This document shows, piece by piece, positions 54,325-63,705 of a DNA stretch of 64,000 nucleotides. The notes beneath the pieces are model-generated. The model had not been told where the DNA came from. It made no database searches and saw only the letters and a program-made list of their open reading frames with translations. Positions within the stretch are counted from its first letter, which is position 1; every line of letters starts with the position of its first letter. The position numbers and the translations under genes were made by a program. The stretch comes from Rhodocyclaceae bacterium (GTDB taxonomy: Bacteria > Pseudomonadota > Gammaproteobacteria > Burkholderiales > Rhodocyclaceae): assembly GCA_028714035.1 (NCBI GenBank), contig JAQTNA010000011.1, positions 27,239 to 91,238 on the forward strand. The letters run 5' to 3'.

Positions 54325-57300
54325 CTACCTGTTCGGTTTTTCTGCCGCCGAGGTCTGTTCGAGCACCGAGCCAGATTCCGCCGCCTCGGCCTGCACCGTT
54401 GGCTTACCCTTGGGGCGTGTGCCAACCAACTTCCCTATCTCCTGCTCGCCACGGTTCAGGCCCGCTTCAAGGACGTCGTCCACCGGCTTTGGAAGCATCT
54501 CGCCAACGGAACGACCAAGGGCGAGGTCGGCTTTGCCAACTTCACCGCTTGTCGTTGGCACCATACCGTTCAACTGATCCCTTGATGGAACGACTTCCTT
54601 GGCCGCGGCGTTCCCGCCCACGGCACCAATCACCCAGCCAACGCCTTGTCCGGCTTTCTTTCCCCCCGCAAGTATTTCCGCTTCTCTTGCCGCACCCGCC
54701 CCCTGGGCAGCTGCCTTGGCAGCGGCTTCCTCCGCAGCCACTCTCGCCGCCAGGTCGGCTTCGGCCTTTGCCGCAGCCTTCACCGTAGCCTGGGTGGGCG
54801 GACCGATCAACGCCGCGGCGTCAGGTGCAACCCGCGCAGCCGCTTCCCCGGCCTCGGTCGCCGCCGCTCGCCCTGCTGCGCCGGCTTCCGCCTTCACCAC
54901 TGCGCTTGCGGCAGCTTTCTCGGCCACCCTCGCGCCTTCATGTTTTGCAATCCAACTGACACCCAACTCGCCAAGCTTGCCCGTCGCCTTGCCAGCAACA
55001 GGGCCACCCACGAAGAACGAACCCAGGAAGGCGGCAGATTCCAGAGATGCCGTCCAGTTGTCCCCCTGGTAGCGCTCCGCCAACGGCTTGGCAACCGACG
55101 CGCTATCGGGAATCACCCCCGCTTTATCCAGAAGGTAGGTTGTCCCATCCGGCAATACCTTCCCCGCTGCATTCGCCGCAGCGTTGCCGAGAAGGTTCTG
55201 CCTGGTCGGGTCAGTTCCCTCGATGGCTTTCTTCTCCAGCGGTTTCCCCTGTGCGGCTATCTCGCCCCGGCCCGCCGCTATCGCCTGCCCCGCAGCGTTC
55301 TCCGCCGCCGCTACCTGCCCAGGCACTGTGCTGACCACGGGCGCATACGGATCAACACCGGCCGCGCTCGCCATGCCCCTCACCTGCCCGATTTGCCTGC
55401 GACCAATGGCATTGATATCGCTCGCACTCGGCATCCCGGCCTGGCCGAGTTCGAAAAACTTCTGCACATCCTCGGGAGACTTCAACTGACCTACGCCATC
55501 GCCCAGTCGTGGTTCGATGACTTCCTTGAAGAACCTGTTCTTGTCCTCGATCAAACCCATCGGATCGTGTTCCATGCGCCAGGCAAGCGTTTGCGGCTTG
55601 AATTTCCCAGCGTTGTATTTGTCGTCCTGGGTCATCATCCATTCGATGAACGGGCGAACCATGCCGGCGTCAAATGTCTCCGAGTTCGCTCGTGTACGGG
55701 TCGCGGACTCCTTGAGGGATAGGGATCTCGTGTGGTTGGCGGATGCTTCACTCCTGCGCTGGCTCGATTCGTCCAGACTTGCGCGAATGCCCGCCATTGC
55801 CCTGGGGCCGGATTCGTCGCTGGTGCCGAAGGTGATATCGTTGGAGGTCTGGCGCACCTTGCTCATGGCTTCGGAGAAACCGTGCTCCTTGACATACTGA
55901 CGGGCTTTTTCCAGGGTTTGCTTGGCCTCGGCGTCGCTTTCGCCAGTGATCTTTCCTGTCGCCTTGACCGAGGCCACCCCGATATCCGCGCCAGCACTCG
56001 CCTCGGCAATTGCCATGATCTGCGCTTTCTGCCCCTGACTGAAGTTGCTCTTCGTCATGAAGCCGTCAACGATCTTCTCTGCCGACGTAACCGCCTGGTT
56101 GAACGCGGTATTGTTCCCCACGGCAAAATTCGTCCCTGCCCGTCCGCCCTTTCCATGGCTATGCACCAGGTCGGCAGATTGCTGCAAAGCCGTAGCGATG
56201 GCGGTGCCGGATGACACCGCGTTACCGACGGCCGCCGCTTCGGCTGCTTCAGACTGTTGCTGATAGGAGTTGGTGGCCTGGCTCCCCATGTTCATGCGGA
56301 AATTCGTTCTGTGCTGGATGCCGGATGCGTCTACCGTCACCGTGCCATCCGCTGCGGTTGCCGTCACGATGCCATTGGCCCCGACATTCATGTCCGTGCC
56401 CGCGCCATGGCGATTCATCGGAGCGGTGTTGTACTGATGCGCCGTTTGGGTGTCGTAACTGGCCGTGTTCTCCGAAAACGATCCCGTCTGCCGATTGCCC
56501 AAGCCTCCCGCCGCCCCGATTTTCTCCACGTCACGCCCGCCGGCTGTGGCAGTACCCATGGCCGACACCATGCCTTGCACGCCCGACATCATCCCCTGGG
56601 ACAAGGCCCATGCGAGGCCCGGTATGGCCGTGGCCGACATGAACCCGGCGATGGCCTGATCCGTCACGATGCCGTCGTTTACATAGGCATATTGGGACAG
56701 GGACGCCCCCAGACCCTGCGTCGCCGTGGCCAGTTCCTGGGAATGCAGGGTCATGATGTAGTGCATCACGGCGTAGAGCGGTGGCCACAATTGCACCCAG
56801 ATCAGGCTCGTGGCATAGCCCCGAAAGGCGACACCACCATAGTGTCCCGCAGCCACGATAATCAGGACCACCAGCGGAAAAATTGCGTACAGAGTCAGTT
56901 CGATGATGTTTCTGACCTTGGGCATGGTGCTGCTGGCCAGCTTTGCCATCAAGGCGTAGGACTGATTGGTGGAGCGCACCGCCCGGGCCGCGTCCAGATT
57001 CACCGCGGCGGTTGCCGCATCCCCGAGTTGCGAGGGGATGAGATATTGGGCGTCAATGACCGCGTTGGCGACTTGCGCCTGCTTGATGGCGTCGGTAGCC
57101 GCCCAGGATAAGCCCATCTGGTACTGATCCGTCGTTTGCAGGGCGGAGGACAGATTGGCGGTGGCGGTGGCCTGGGTCAATCCAGGATAGAACTTGGCGG
57201 CTTCCGCGGTAAGCGTACTGCTGGCATCCGTATTCAACTGGCTGTTGAGGGCGGTGACGGCCTGGTCGCAGCCTATGGTCGAGCTGGCCATGGAGGTCGG

Positions 57301-57918
57301 ATCCACCAGGGTCACGAGCCGTGCGGGGTTGTTGGCTTGGGATAGCACACTCCACAGATTGTTCGTTTTCGTGAGCATCTCGATGGTGAGGGTGTTCAGC
57401 GCAAGTTCCGGCATCACGCACTCGCGGTAGAACTCCACGACGTTGGTGCTGACGATCTGGTTGCCGATTTTCAGGGTGAGTTTTTCCGCCTGCACGCGAT
57501 GGCCGAAGAGCGTGCCGTTGGTCCGAAACCTGAGATCATTGGGCAGCGCGAACACCGTCTCGAATGAGGTCGTGAGCCAGTCGCCGATTTTGCTGATGGT
57601 GTGTGCCGTCGAGGCCAGCCCGAGGGGCACATTGGCCACGGTTTGCGTCGGGGCCGAACCTACCCGGTCCACGATGATGACGTTGCTCTTCGGCACGAGC
57701 ATGATGCCGTTGAAGATGGCCACCAGGATGATCCACTTCCACATGTCCGTCAGCATCCCCCGGCCAGCGAGGACAACGATGGACAGGGACAGGAGCATGA
57801 TCAGCGTCACGGTCCGCAGAAGGCCGTTGAAATCGCCGCTGCTGGTGATAGCCGCAACCGCGTTGAAGACACCGGCCAACTCGACGGTGTTCCAATAGGC
57901 ATAGACCTCGAAGTTCAA
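54325..57918 (-). CDS. traG: TraG, mating-pair stabilisation and pilus assembly protein
   Basis: The 1197-residue inner-membrane protein has N-terminal TraG_N helices (about 30-75) and a periplasmic part. A second helix group (about 345-470, for example IIELTLYAIFPLVVLIIVAA) follows, then a long soluble C-terminal half. The N-terminus VYAYWNTVELAGVFNAVAAI fits TraG of F-type systems. The final 250 residues are Ala-rich with a hydrophobic patch (SAAFLGSFFVGGPVAGKATG). It ends the dsbC-to-traG operon, next to the cargo. Confidence 0.9.
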   Translation of the reverse strand: MNFEVYAYWNTVELAGVFNAVAAITSSGDFNGLLRTVTLIMLLSLSIVVLAGRGMLTDMWKWIILVAIFNGIMLVPKSNVIIVDRVGSAPTQTVANVPLGLASTAHTISKIGDWLTTSFETVFALPNDLRFRTNGTLFGHRVQAEKLTLKIGNQIVSTNVVEFYRECVMPELALNTLTIEMLTKTNNLWSVLSQANNPARLVTLVDPTSMASSTIGCDQAVTALNSQLNTDASSTLTAEAAKFYPGLTQATATANLSSALQTTDQYQMGLSWAATDAIKQAQVANAVIDAQYLIPSQLGDAATAAVNLDAARAVRSTNQSYALMAKLASSTMPKVRNIIELTLYAIFPLVVLIIVAAGHYGGVAFRGYATSLIWVQLWPPLYAVMHYIMTLHSQELATATQGLGASLSQYAYVNDGIVTDQAIAGFMSATAIPGLAWALSQGMMSGVQGMVSAMGTATAGGRDVEKIGAAGGLGNRQTGSFSENTASYDTQTAHQYNTAPMNRHGAGTDMNVGANGIVTATAADGTVTVDASGIQHRTNFRMNMGSQATNSYQQQSEAAEAAAVGNAVSSGTAIATALQQSADLVHSHGKGGRAGTNFAVGNNTAFNQAVTSAEKIVDGFMTKSNFSQGQKAQIMAIAEASAGADIGVASVKATGKITGESDAEAKQTLEKARQYVKEHGFSEAMSKVRQTSNDITFGTSDESGPRAMAGIRASLDESSQRRSEASANHTRSLSLKESATRTRANSETFDAGMVRPFIEWMMTQDDKYNAGKFKPQTLAWRMEHDPMGLIEDKNRFFKEVIEPRLGDGVGQLKSPEDVQKFFELGQAGMPSASDINAIGRRQIGQVRGMASAAGVDPYAPVVSTVPGQVAAAENAAGQAIAAGRGEIAAQGKPLEKKAIEGTDPTRQNLLGNAAANAAGKVLPDGTTYLLDKAGVIPDSASVAKPLAERYQGDNWTASLESAAFLGSFFVGGPVAGKATGKLGELGVSWIAKHEGARVAEKAAASAVVKAEAGAAGRAAATEAGEAAARVAPDAAALIGPPTQATVKAAAKAEADLAARVAAEEAAAKAAAQGAGAAREAEILAGGKKAGQGVGWVIGAVGGNAAAKEVVPSRDQLNGMVPTTSGEVGKADLALGRSVGEMLPKPVDDVLEAGLNRGEQEIGKLVGTRPKGKPTVQAEAAESGSVLEQTSAAEKPNR

Positions 57919-57933
57919 CGCAGCGCCCCCGGA

Positions 57934-59361
57934 TCAACGCCCGCCGAACACATTGATGGAGTTCGCCATGGGCTTGGACATGCTGGCCGTGAGCGTTTCG
58001 TTGATTTGCTGCACGCGCCGCTGAGTGTCGGCAATCTGGATGGTCTGGGTCAGCATGGCGTGCATGACCGCCGTGGATTGGGATTCCAGTTCGGTGATGC
58101 GCCTTTCCACATGGCGCACGGCCTCGGTCACGTCGGGCTGGCCATTGCCGGCAACGTTGCTCAGTGCCTGGCGGGCGCCCTTCAGGTAGGTGTTGAAGAA
58201 GTGGTAGGCGATGTCCACCGCGATGAACTGGTTGTACTGCTCGACGATGCCGCTGTTCGGCATTTGCGTGCCCACCGCGAGCAGCCGCCACACCGGCACG
58301 CTGGACGAATTGACGAGACTCAGGTCGGCGCTCGTCTGCGCCGGTCCTCGTGCTGCGATCTTGGTGCTCATGGCCGCCATACGGTCGGAGACGTATTTGG
58401 TGAAGGAACCAATCGTCAGGGCATTGCCGGCCGTTTCATCAACCCGCGTCGGGTTCATACACTCGACGTATTCGTCACAGATGATCGAAGCGACCTTCCT
58501 GGTGGCCGTGCCGCTGTCGCCGATGAAGTCCTTGAACGAGACCGAGGTTCCCTCGATGCTGTCCCATTTCGCCTTCTTGTCCTGCCCGCCTTCCGCCTGG
58601 GGATGAATGATGATGGTGCCCGTCATGCTCATGATCATCTGGCGGGTATCGTTGTCAATGTTGCCCATCTTCAGGAGAGCCTTCCACACCACATTGCCGG
58701 GTTCCAGCAGATCCTTGGTGCTCGGATCGTTGGACTTGATGAAGGTGCGCATCTGCTGTTCAGTGCTGGGCGACTGCTGCGCCTTGAACTTGGTATCGAA
58801 GAAGTCCTCGCCAAAGCCGAACCCGGTGGCCAGGGTCTTGCCGATCATTCCGCTGCCCTCTCCGGTGAGAGCGGCCTTGCCTGCCAAAACCAGGCCGGTC
58901 GCCGCCTGGCAGCTATTGAGGTTATGGGAATTGATTTTTGCGGCCTGGTCCTGCAACCATTTCAGGAGGCCGCCGAGCATCGGATCAATCGAATCCACCG
59001 CCGTCATGAACGCATAGCTCACGGCGTTGTTGGCGACGTTTCTGAGAAGCGCGGTCAACTGCTCCTTGTTGATGAACGAGAACGAGCCCGCGAACAGATC
59101 AATGCCGCCGCAGCCCCCTTTGATGCTGGGCGGCGTCACGGTCGCCAGTTGGTAGTTTCGGACGGGGGTTCGCATGTAAAGGCTGCCGCCGGAATAGACC
59201 GTCGTCGTCTGGCCTTTGTAGATGTTCGCGCCCGTGACATTGCCGTAGGCGCCCACATCGTTGAACCAGGATTGCATGTCCGCCTGAATGCCGGCCTGCG
59301 CCGCCAAGGGCGCCGCCATAGCCATCGCCATCGCCGCCACGGTGATCCTCTTCCTGAACAT
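57934..59361 (-). CDS. traH: TraH, type-F conjugation protein
   Basis: The 475-residue protein has a signal peptide (MFRKRITVAAMAMAMAAPLA) and the TraH core SIKGGCGGIDLFAGSFSFIN, later IDPMLGGLLKWLQDQAAKIN and NLNSCQAATGLVLAG. It has a C-terminal coiled coil. It is periplasmic and works with TraF and TraG in pilus extension and stabilisation. The stop is 15 bp from the traG start. Confidence 0.93.
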   Translation of the reverse strand: MFRKRITVAAMAMAMAAPLAAQAGIQADMQSWFNDVGAYGNVTGANIYKGQTTTVYSGGSLYMRTPVRNYQLATVTPPSIKGGCGGIDLFAGSFSFINKEQLTALLRNVANNAVSYAFMTAVDSIDPMLGGLLKWLQDQAAKINSHNLNSCQAATGLVLAGKAALTGEGSGMIGKTLATGFGFGEDFFDTKFKAQQSPSTEQQMRTFIKSNDPSTKDLLEPGNVVWKALLKMGNIDNDTRQMIMSMTGTIIIHPQAEGGQDKKAKWDSIEGTSVSFKDFIGDSGTATRKVASIICDEYVECMNPTRVDETAGNALTIGSFTKYVSDRMAAMSTKIAARGPAQTSADLSLVNSSSVPVWRLLAVGTQMPNSGIVEQYNQFIAVDIAYHFFNTYLKGARQALSNVAGNGQPDVTEAVRHVERRITELESQSTAVMHAMLTQTIQIADTQRRVQQINETLTASMSKPMANSINVFGGR

Positions 59362-59373
59362 CCTTGGCCTCCC

Positions 59374-60192
59374 TCAGTACAGATCGCCCGGCTTGGTGCG
59401 GGTGAGGACGTAAATCCGCTCGATGATTTCCTGGGCCGACAGCACACCGGAGCCGATGGGCACCATCCGCCTGTCCTTGACGTTGCCCAGCACCACCATC
59501 GGCACCTTCTCCACATTGAGCAAGGCCGCCATGCCGTTGTCCCTCTGCGGTTGCGGGAATTCCGGTAGTCCACCGCCATCGAGGCTGATAGGTAAGACCG
59601 TGATTCCATACAGGTCGCTCATGAGCTTCATGATTTGCGCCATGGAGTGGCAGTAGGGGCAATCCGACCGGAAGAAAAAGAACAGGCCCCATTCCTTGCC
59701 CAGGTCCGCCAGCGTCTGCGCCTCCTGCTTTCGCCGTTCCGAATCCCTGACCTGTACCGCAACGTTGTTCACCGGATTCTTCAGTTGATAATTGATGTCC
59801 GGGTTCTGCCAGACGACGCGCCGCCACACGTCGGAGAACACCGAGCTCTTCTCCATCACAGCCTCTTGCGCGGCAATGTAGGCATGAACGTGCGCCGGTG
59901 TCGGCTCCACAATCGCCAGCGCCCGTTTTTCCTTGAGGTCTTTGGCCAACCGTTCCAATTCATCGAGGGCGCGCTGCTGTTCGGTCTTGGGTTTCGGCGC
60001 AGTCTTGGGTTCCTGCGGGGTTGCCTCCGCTTCGAGGTCACAGTACCAATTGAATTTGGCCTGGTTGCACGCCCAGGCCGACGGGTAGTCCATCGCAGCA
60101 CCGGCGACCGCGTCCTGGCCCACGACCAGAAGCATCGCGCCCAGGGCAGCGACCAGCCCGCCAAGCGCCCTATTTCTTCCCAGCATTCCCAT
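59374..60192 (-). CDS. traF: TraF, thioredoxin-like type-F pilus assembly protein
   Basis: The start at 60192 (MGMLGRNRALGGLVAALGAM) gives a signal peptide and 272 residues; the frame opens at 60231. The C-terminal thioredoxin fold has FFFFRSDCPYCHSMAQIMKL, a CxxC that many F-type TraF proteins lack, so it may be redox-active as in TrbB. A later cis-Pro region is KVPMVVLGNVKDRRM. It overlaps the trbI end by 23 bp. Confidence 0.9.
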   Translation of the reverse strand: MGMLGRNRALGGLVAALGAMLLVVGQDAVAGAAMDYPSAWACNQAKFNWYCDLEAEATPQEPKTAPKPKTEQQRALDELERLAKDLKEKRALAIVEPTPAHVHAYIAAQEAVMEKSSVFSDVWRRVVWQNPDINYQLKNPVNNVAVQVRDSERRKQEAQTLADLGKEWGLFFFFRSDCPYCHSMAQIMKLMSDLYGITVLPISLDGGGLPEFPQPQRDNGMAALLNVEKVPMVVLGNVKDRRMVPIGSGVLSAQEIIERIYVLTRTKPGDLY

Positions 60193-60562
60193 CGGCCGGA
60201 TTCTGCGCAGTTTGCAGGAACAACCGAACACGCCCCGTCAGGTCCGGGATACCAGCCTCGCCCTCGGGCAGCTTCAGGATGGCCGCCGAATTCATCACCG
60301 CACAGCTGCATTCCCTGGCTGCCCGGTTGACGGCTCCCTCAACGGCCGCCCCATAGTCCGCCGCCGCCTTCAGCAAAGCGACTTGCTCGGCTTCCGCCAT
60401 GCCCGGCTTCGCCTTTTCCGTCAGGGTTCTGCTGTACTCGTCCAGCAGCGTCTTGATGTCGACCCGCGCCAGCCTGACCGGCGGATGGGTATGAATCCAC
60501 GCCGCGGCGATGACGCAGGCAGACAAGACCGAGACTGCCCAGGTGATGATGCAGGTCTTCAA
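60170..60562 (-). CDS. trbI: TrbI, type-F conjugation protein
   Basis: The 130-residue protein has one N-terminal membrane helix (CIITWAVSVLSACVIAAAWI) then VRLARVDIKTLLDEYSRTLT and an alpha-helical periplasmic part, as in F-type TrbI, which influences pilus retraction. It lies between traC (4-bp overlap) and traF, the usual neighbour order after traC. Confidence 0.8.
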   Translation of the reverse strand: MKTCIITWAVSVLSACVIAAAWIHTHPPVRLARVDIKTLLDEYSRTLTEKAKPGMAEAEQVALLKAAADYGAAVEGAVNRAARECSCAVMNSAAILKLPEGEAGIPDLTGRVRLFLQTAQNPADGNAGKK

Positions 60563-63138
60563 AGCGCGCCCCTCTGGCTCAAGATGGTTTCAATCGCCTC
60601 GGCCACCGGCACCCCCTGCGCGGAGAGTGCCTTGATGGCCTGGAAGTCCTCCGCCCGGGTGGAATACAGGAGCATGGAGAAGGGATCGAGGATGAGCCGC
60701 CCCACGCCGGACCCCATCGGCCCGTGCACGAAGATTTCCGAGTAGAGGCCGTGCTCGGTCGCCACGCTGGATAGCTGCCGCTTCATGCCCTCGTCCACGT
60801 TGAGCTTGCCCTCCTTGCCCAGCCGATCGATGGATTCAGGTTTCTGGCGCAGCAGAAACAGCCAGTCGGCATTGGTGATGGCCGCCTTGGTGGCTTCGGT
60901 TTTGTAGTAGTCCTCTACAGATTGCGTGATGGTGCCAAAGGCGCCGCCATACTTTCGCGCCCGGCGATAGCCGGCTTCGATGAAGCCGGCACTGGCGCCG
61001 CTGCCCATCAAGTCCCAGGCCTCGTCTATGATGACCAGCTTCCGCTTCGAGCGGTCCAGGTACATTTCCTGGGTGATGCGGTACATCATCAACTGCATGA
61101 CCACCGCTTGCAGATCCTTCTTGGACTTCAGTTCCTCCAGTTCCAGGACCACCAGTTCCTTGTGGAACTGGATGTTGGCCTCGCCCTCGAAGTAGCTGGC
61201 GTACACCCCATGCCGGGTATAGGGCTCCAGGGCGATGGCCATGCGCGACAGGTCATGTTCGATCTCACCGCTGTCTGACAACCTGCCGGACTTGAGCAGT
61301 TCATACACATCGGTGATCGTGGCGAGCTTCCCCTTCTGTTCCCAGACGCGCTTGATCGCCGATCCCAGGGCCGAATACTCATAGTTATCCAGGGCACCAC
61401 GCGGACTGGCCATTTGCGCCACCAAGGGCAGCAGCATTTCCATGTCGTTGTTGATGTCCACCACCATGGAGAAGGGGTTGAGACAGATGGTGTTGCTGCG
61501 CTCATCGGAGAACTCGATGAACTCCCCGCCCAGAAGCTCACACACGTTGCGGTAGGATCGGCCCACGTCAATGATCCACACCTTGGTGCCGATGCCGAGG
61601 TAGCGAAACGCGATTTCGTTGACCAGCACCGACTTGCCGGAACCCGATAGCGCTGCCACCGCGAAATTGAAGTTGCCACCCTTGTTGTCGAACAGATCGA
61701 AGGACATGATCTGGCCCCGTCGCCCGAACAAGGTCAGCACCGGCGTTTGCGTCCCCTTCCACTCGGCGATCAAAGGCGAGGTCATGACGGCGTTGTCCGC
61801 CGTCTTGGTGCCGACGCGGCCGAAGGTATGCAAGTCCTTTTGCAGGGCAGGCGTAAGCGTGCCGGGCATGGCCCCCAGCAAGGCCTGGTGCATGAGGTAA
61901 ACATCCTTCGCCAGATCGAAACCGCGCGCCTGCCAGACGGCACGCACGGCGTGCTCGCTACGGGACACGTCTTCCAGGCGAGAGATCAGCACGATCTGAT
62001 GGTACATTTTGACGACGTTGCGGCCGTTCTCGAAGGCGCGTAGCACCATGTCCCAATCGTGCTTGCGGTCTTTGAGGTCAGTCTGGAAATGCGCCATGTA
62101 GCTATCGGCTACCTGGGTAGCCCGGGCGGCCTTCATTTGCGCCTTCGACCTGGCCGACTCGTAATCGAGGATGATCGCGCCCATGGTGATGAGGAAGGGG
62201 CACGGAATCGAGAGCGCCATCTGGTAGTAGTCGCCTATCAGCGATCCCATGTTGCCGAGGCGGAAGTATTTGGGATATTGCTTCACGGAGAAGCACTGCA
62301 AGGCCGTCTCGTTTCCGCCCACCTTGTGGAACTTGATGAAACTGTCCGCTACCGCAGAGGCAACCTCGGGATTCGAGACATGCGCGCGCAGCGGCCTTTG
62401 CCCGTCGTATTCGATGGGCTTGCCCCCATCTCTCCCTAGGACACGATCATGGTCGAAGAAATCGGCGACAAAACCGAGCAGATCGTCGGGCTGCCAGTCC
62501 GTGCCTGGCAGGTGAGCCGAGCGCAGGGTGGCATGGGCGCTCTCACGGATCTGAATGGCCTCATCCACGTCCGCCGGGCTATTCGGGTCGAGCGACGTGG
62601 TGATGGAAATCACGCACCGGTAGTTGCGTAGCAGGTAGACGTGATTGAAAAACAGCGACTTCCGAGTGCCCTTGAGGTAATGATCAATGCGTCGGCGCGC
62701 CAGGACACGAAAGATATTTCGGTTGCGCTTGTTCCCGGACTCCTCCGCACCGGATTTGCTGCTGTCAGCAGGCAGCCTGTTTGCCTGTTCCCGCAGCATG
62801 GGAAGGATGTGCGGCGACGCGTACAGAGATATCTGAATGCCTGTCCCTGGCGGACAGGACATGAACAGGCTGGCCAGCACGCGTTCCATCTCCTCGCTGG
62901 AACCGGTCTGAGGCATGGTTTCGATGCAGAAGCCGATATTCAGCTCCGCCTTTGCGCCGAACGCACCGGGATCGAGGACGAATAGCCGCTCGTTGGGCAG
63001 CCATCCCAGATAGGGCAAAATCCCGGTGAGACGGGGAATGCTGGCGATCTGACGCAGTAGCACCATGGGTACCGCGTCCGCAGGCGCGAAGCGCTCGCCG
63101 TAGAAAACCGTCTTCAGGGCATGGGCCAGCTCACTCAT
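60559..63138 (-). CDS. traC: TraC, type-F T4SS ATPase (VirB4 family)
   Basis: The 859-residue protein has an N-terminal TraC domain and a P-loop ATPase core: NFAVAALSGSGKSVLVNEIA (Walker A), KLVIIDEAWDLMGSGASAGF (Walker B) and GTITQSVEDYY. It powers pilus assembly at the inner membrane. Its start overlaps the traV stop by 4 bp and its stop overlaps trbI. Confidence 0.95.
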   Translation of the reverse strand: MSELAHALKTVFYGERFAPADAVPMVLLRQIASIPRLTGILPYLGWLPNERLFVLDPGAFGAKAELNIGFCIETMPQTGSSEEMERVLASLFMSCPPGTGIQISLYASPHILPMLREQANRLPADSSKSGAEESGNKRNRNIFRVLARRRIDHYLKGTRKSLFFNHVYLLRNYRCVISITTSLDPNSPADVDEAIQIRESAHATLRSAHLPGTDWQPDDLLGFVADFFDHDRVLGRDGGKPIEYDGQRPLRAHVSNPEVASAVADSFIKFHKVGGNETALQCFSVKQYPKYFRLGNMGSLIGDYYQMALSIPCPFLITMGAIILDYESARSKAQMKAARATQVADSYMAHFQTDLKDRKHDWDMVLRAFENGRNVVKMYHQIVLISRLEDVSRSEHAVRAVWQARGFDLAKDVYLMHQALLGAMPGTLTPALQKDLHTFGRVGTKTADNAVMTSPLIAEWKGTQTPVLTLFGRRGQIMSFDLFDNKGGNFNFAVAALSGSGKSVLVNEIAFRYLGIGTKVWIIDVGRSYRNVCELLGGEFIEFSDERSNTICLNPFSMVVDINNDMEMLLPLVAQMASPRGALDNYEYSALGSAIKRVWEQKGKLATITDVYELLKSGRLSDSGEIEHDLSRMAIALEPYTRHGVYASYFEGEANIQFHKELVVLELEELKSKKDLQAVVMQLMMYRITQEMYLDRSKRKLVIIDEAWDLMGSGASAGFIEAGYRRARKYGGAFGTITQSVEDYYKTEATKAAITNADWLFLLRQKPESIDRLGKEGKLNVDEGMKRQLSSVATEHGLYSEIFVHGPMGSGVGRLILDPFSMLLYSTRAEDFQAIKALSAQGVPVAEAIETILSQRGAL

Positions 63139-63704
63139 TGCTCCTCACTTCCGCCTGCCGCCTGGGGCTGCACCGACGGGTTGCCGGGCACCACCGTGCC
63201 CCCACTTGGCGCTGCCGGTTTCTGCGATACCGGTGCTTGCTTTTGTGGCCGTCTCACCGACAGGAAGGTTGGCCTATAGCTGTCAATGATCTGCTTCTGG
63301 TTGTGTTCCAGCACCCACCGCCCAGGGTTGGCCACGACGTAGACGTAGGACTGATCGTGCAGATCGCCGTCCGTGTCTTCCCAGGGCGCGATCCACACCC
63401 GCAATACCTTGGATTGGCTCCTGATGGGGTCGCCCGACGACGGCGCACGGCCGACGACCTCACCCTGCGATGGCGGCGTTGCCAAGTTGCCGGAGGCGTC
63501 ACCTTTGCCTTCCTTCCGTAGTGCCGGCAAGTTGTTGGCAACCGCGTTCGCATAGACGCCGGACAAGGAGGAGCAGGTCACGCCATCCGGTGCCTTGCAG
63601 GCAAACTTGCTGTCGCTCCCTGTCATGCCGGACATCATGCCGGCGCAACCGCTGAGTGCGCCGACTCCGAGGATGGCGATTGCCAATAGTGGTAGGTTTC
63701 GCAT
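63135..63704 (-). CDS. traV: TraV, outer-membrane lipoprotein of type-F T4SS
   Basis: The start MRNLPLLAIAILGVGALSGC at 63704 gives 189 residues with the lipobox LSGC. Two Cys follow in FACKAPDGVTCSSLSGVYAN, the TraV hallmark. The tail is Pro/Gln-rich. It anchors TraB/TraK in the outer-membrane core complex (both off-window). It lies 1 bp from the dsbC stop. Confidence 0.9.
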   Translation of the reverse strand: MRNLPLLAIAILGVGALSGCAGMMSGMTGSDSKFACKAPDGVTCSSLSGVYANAVANNLPALRKEGKGDASGNLATPPSQGEVVGRAPSSGDPIRSQSKVLRVWIAPWEDTDGDLHDQSYVYVVANPGRWVLEHNQKQIIDSYRPTFLSVRRPQKQAPVSQKPAAPSGGTVVPGNPSVQPQAAGGSEEQ

Positions 63705-63705
63705 G

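Noticed and set aside
57601..59568. Plus-strand open frame of 655 codons opposite traH/traG
   Set aside because: Antisense to traH and traG, no ribosome site and no domain.
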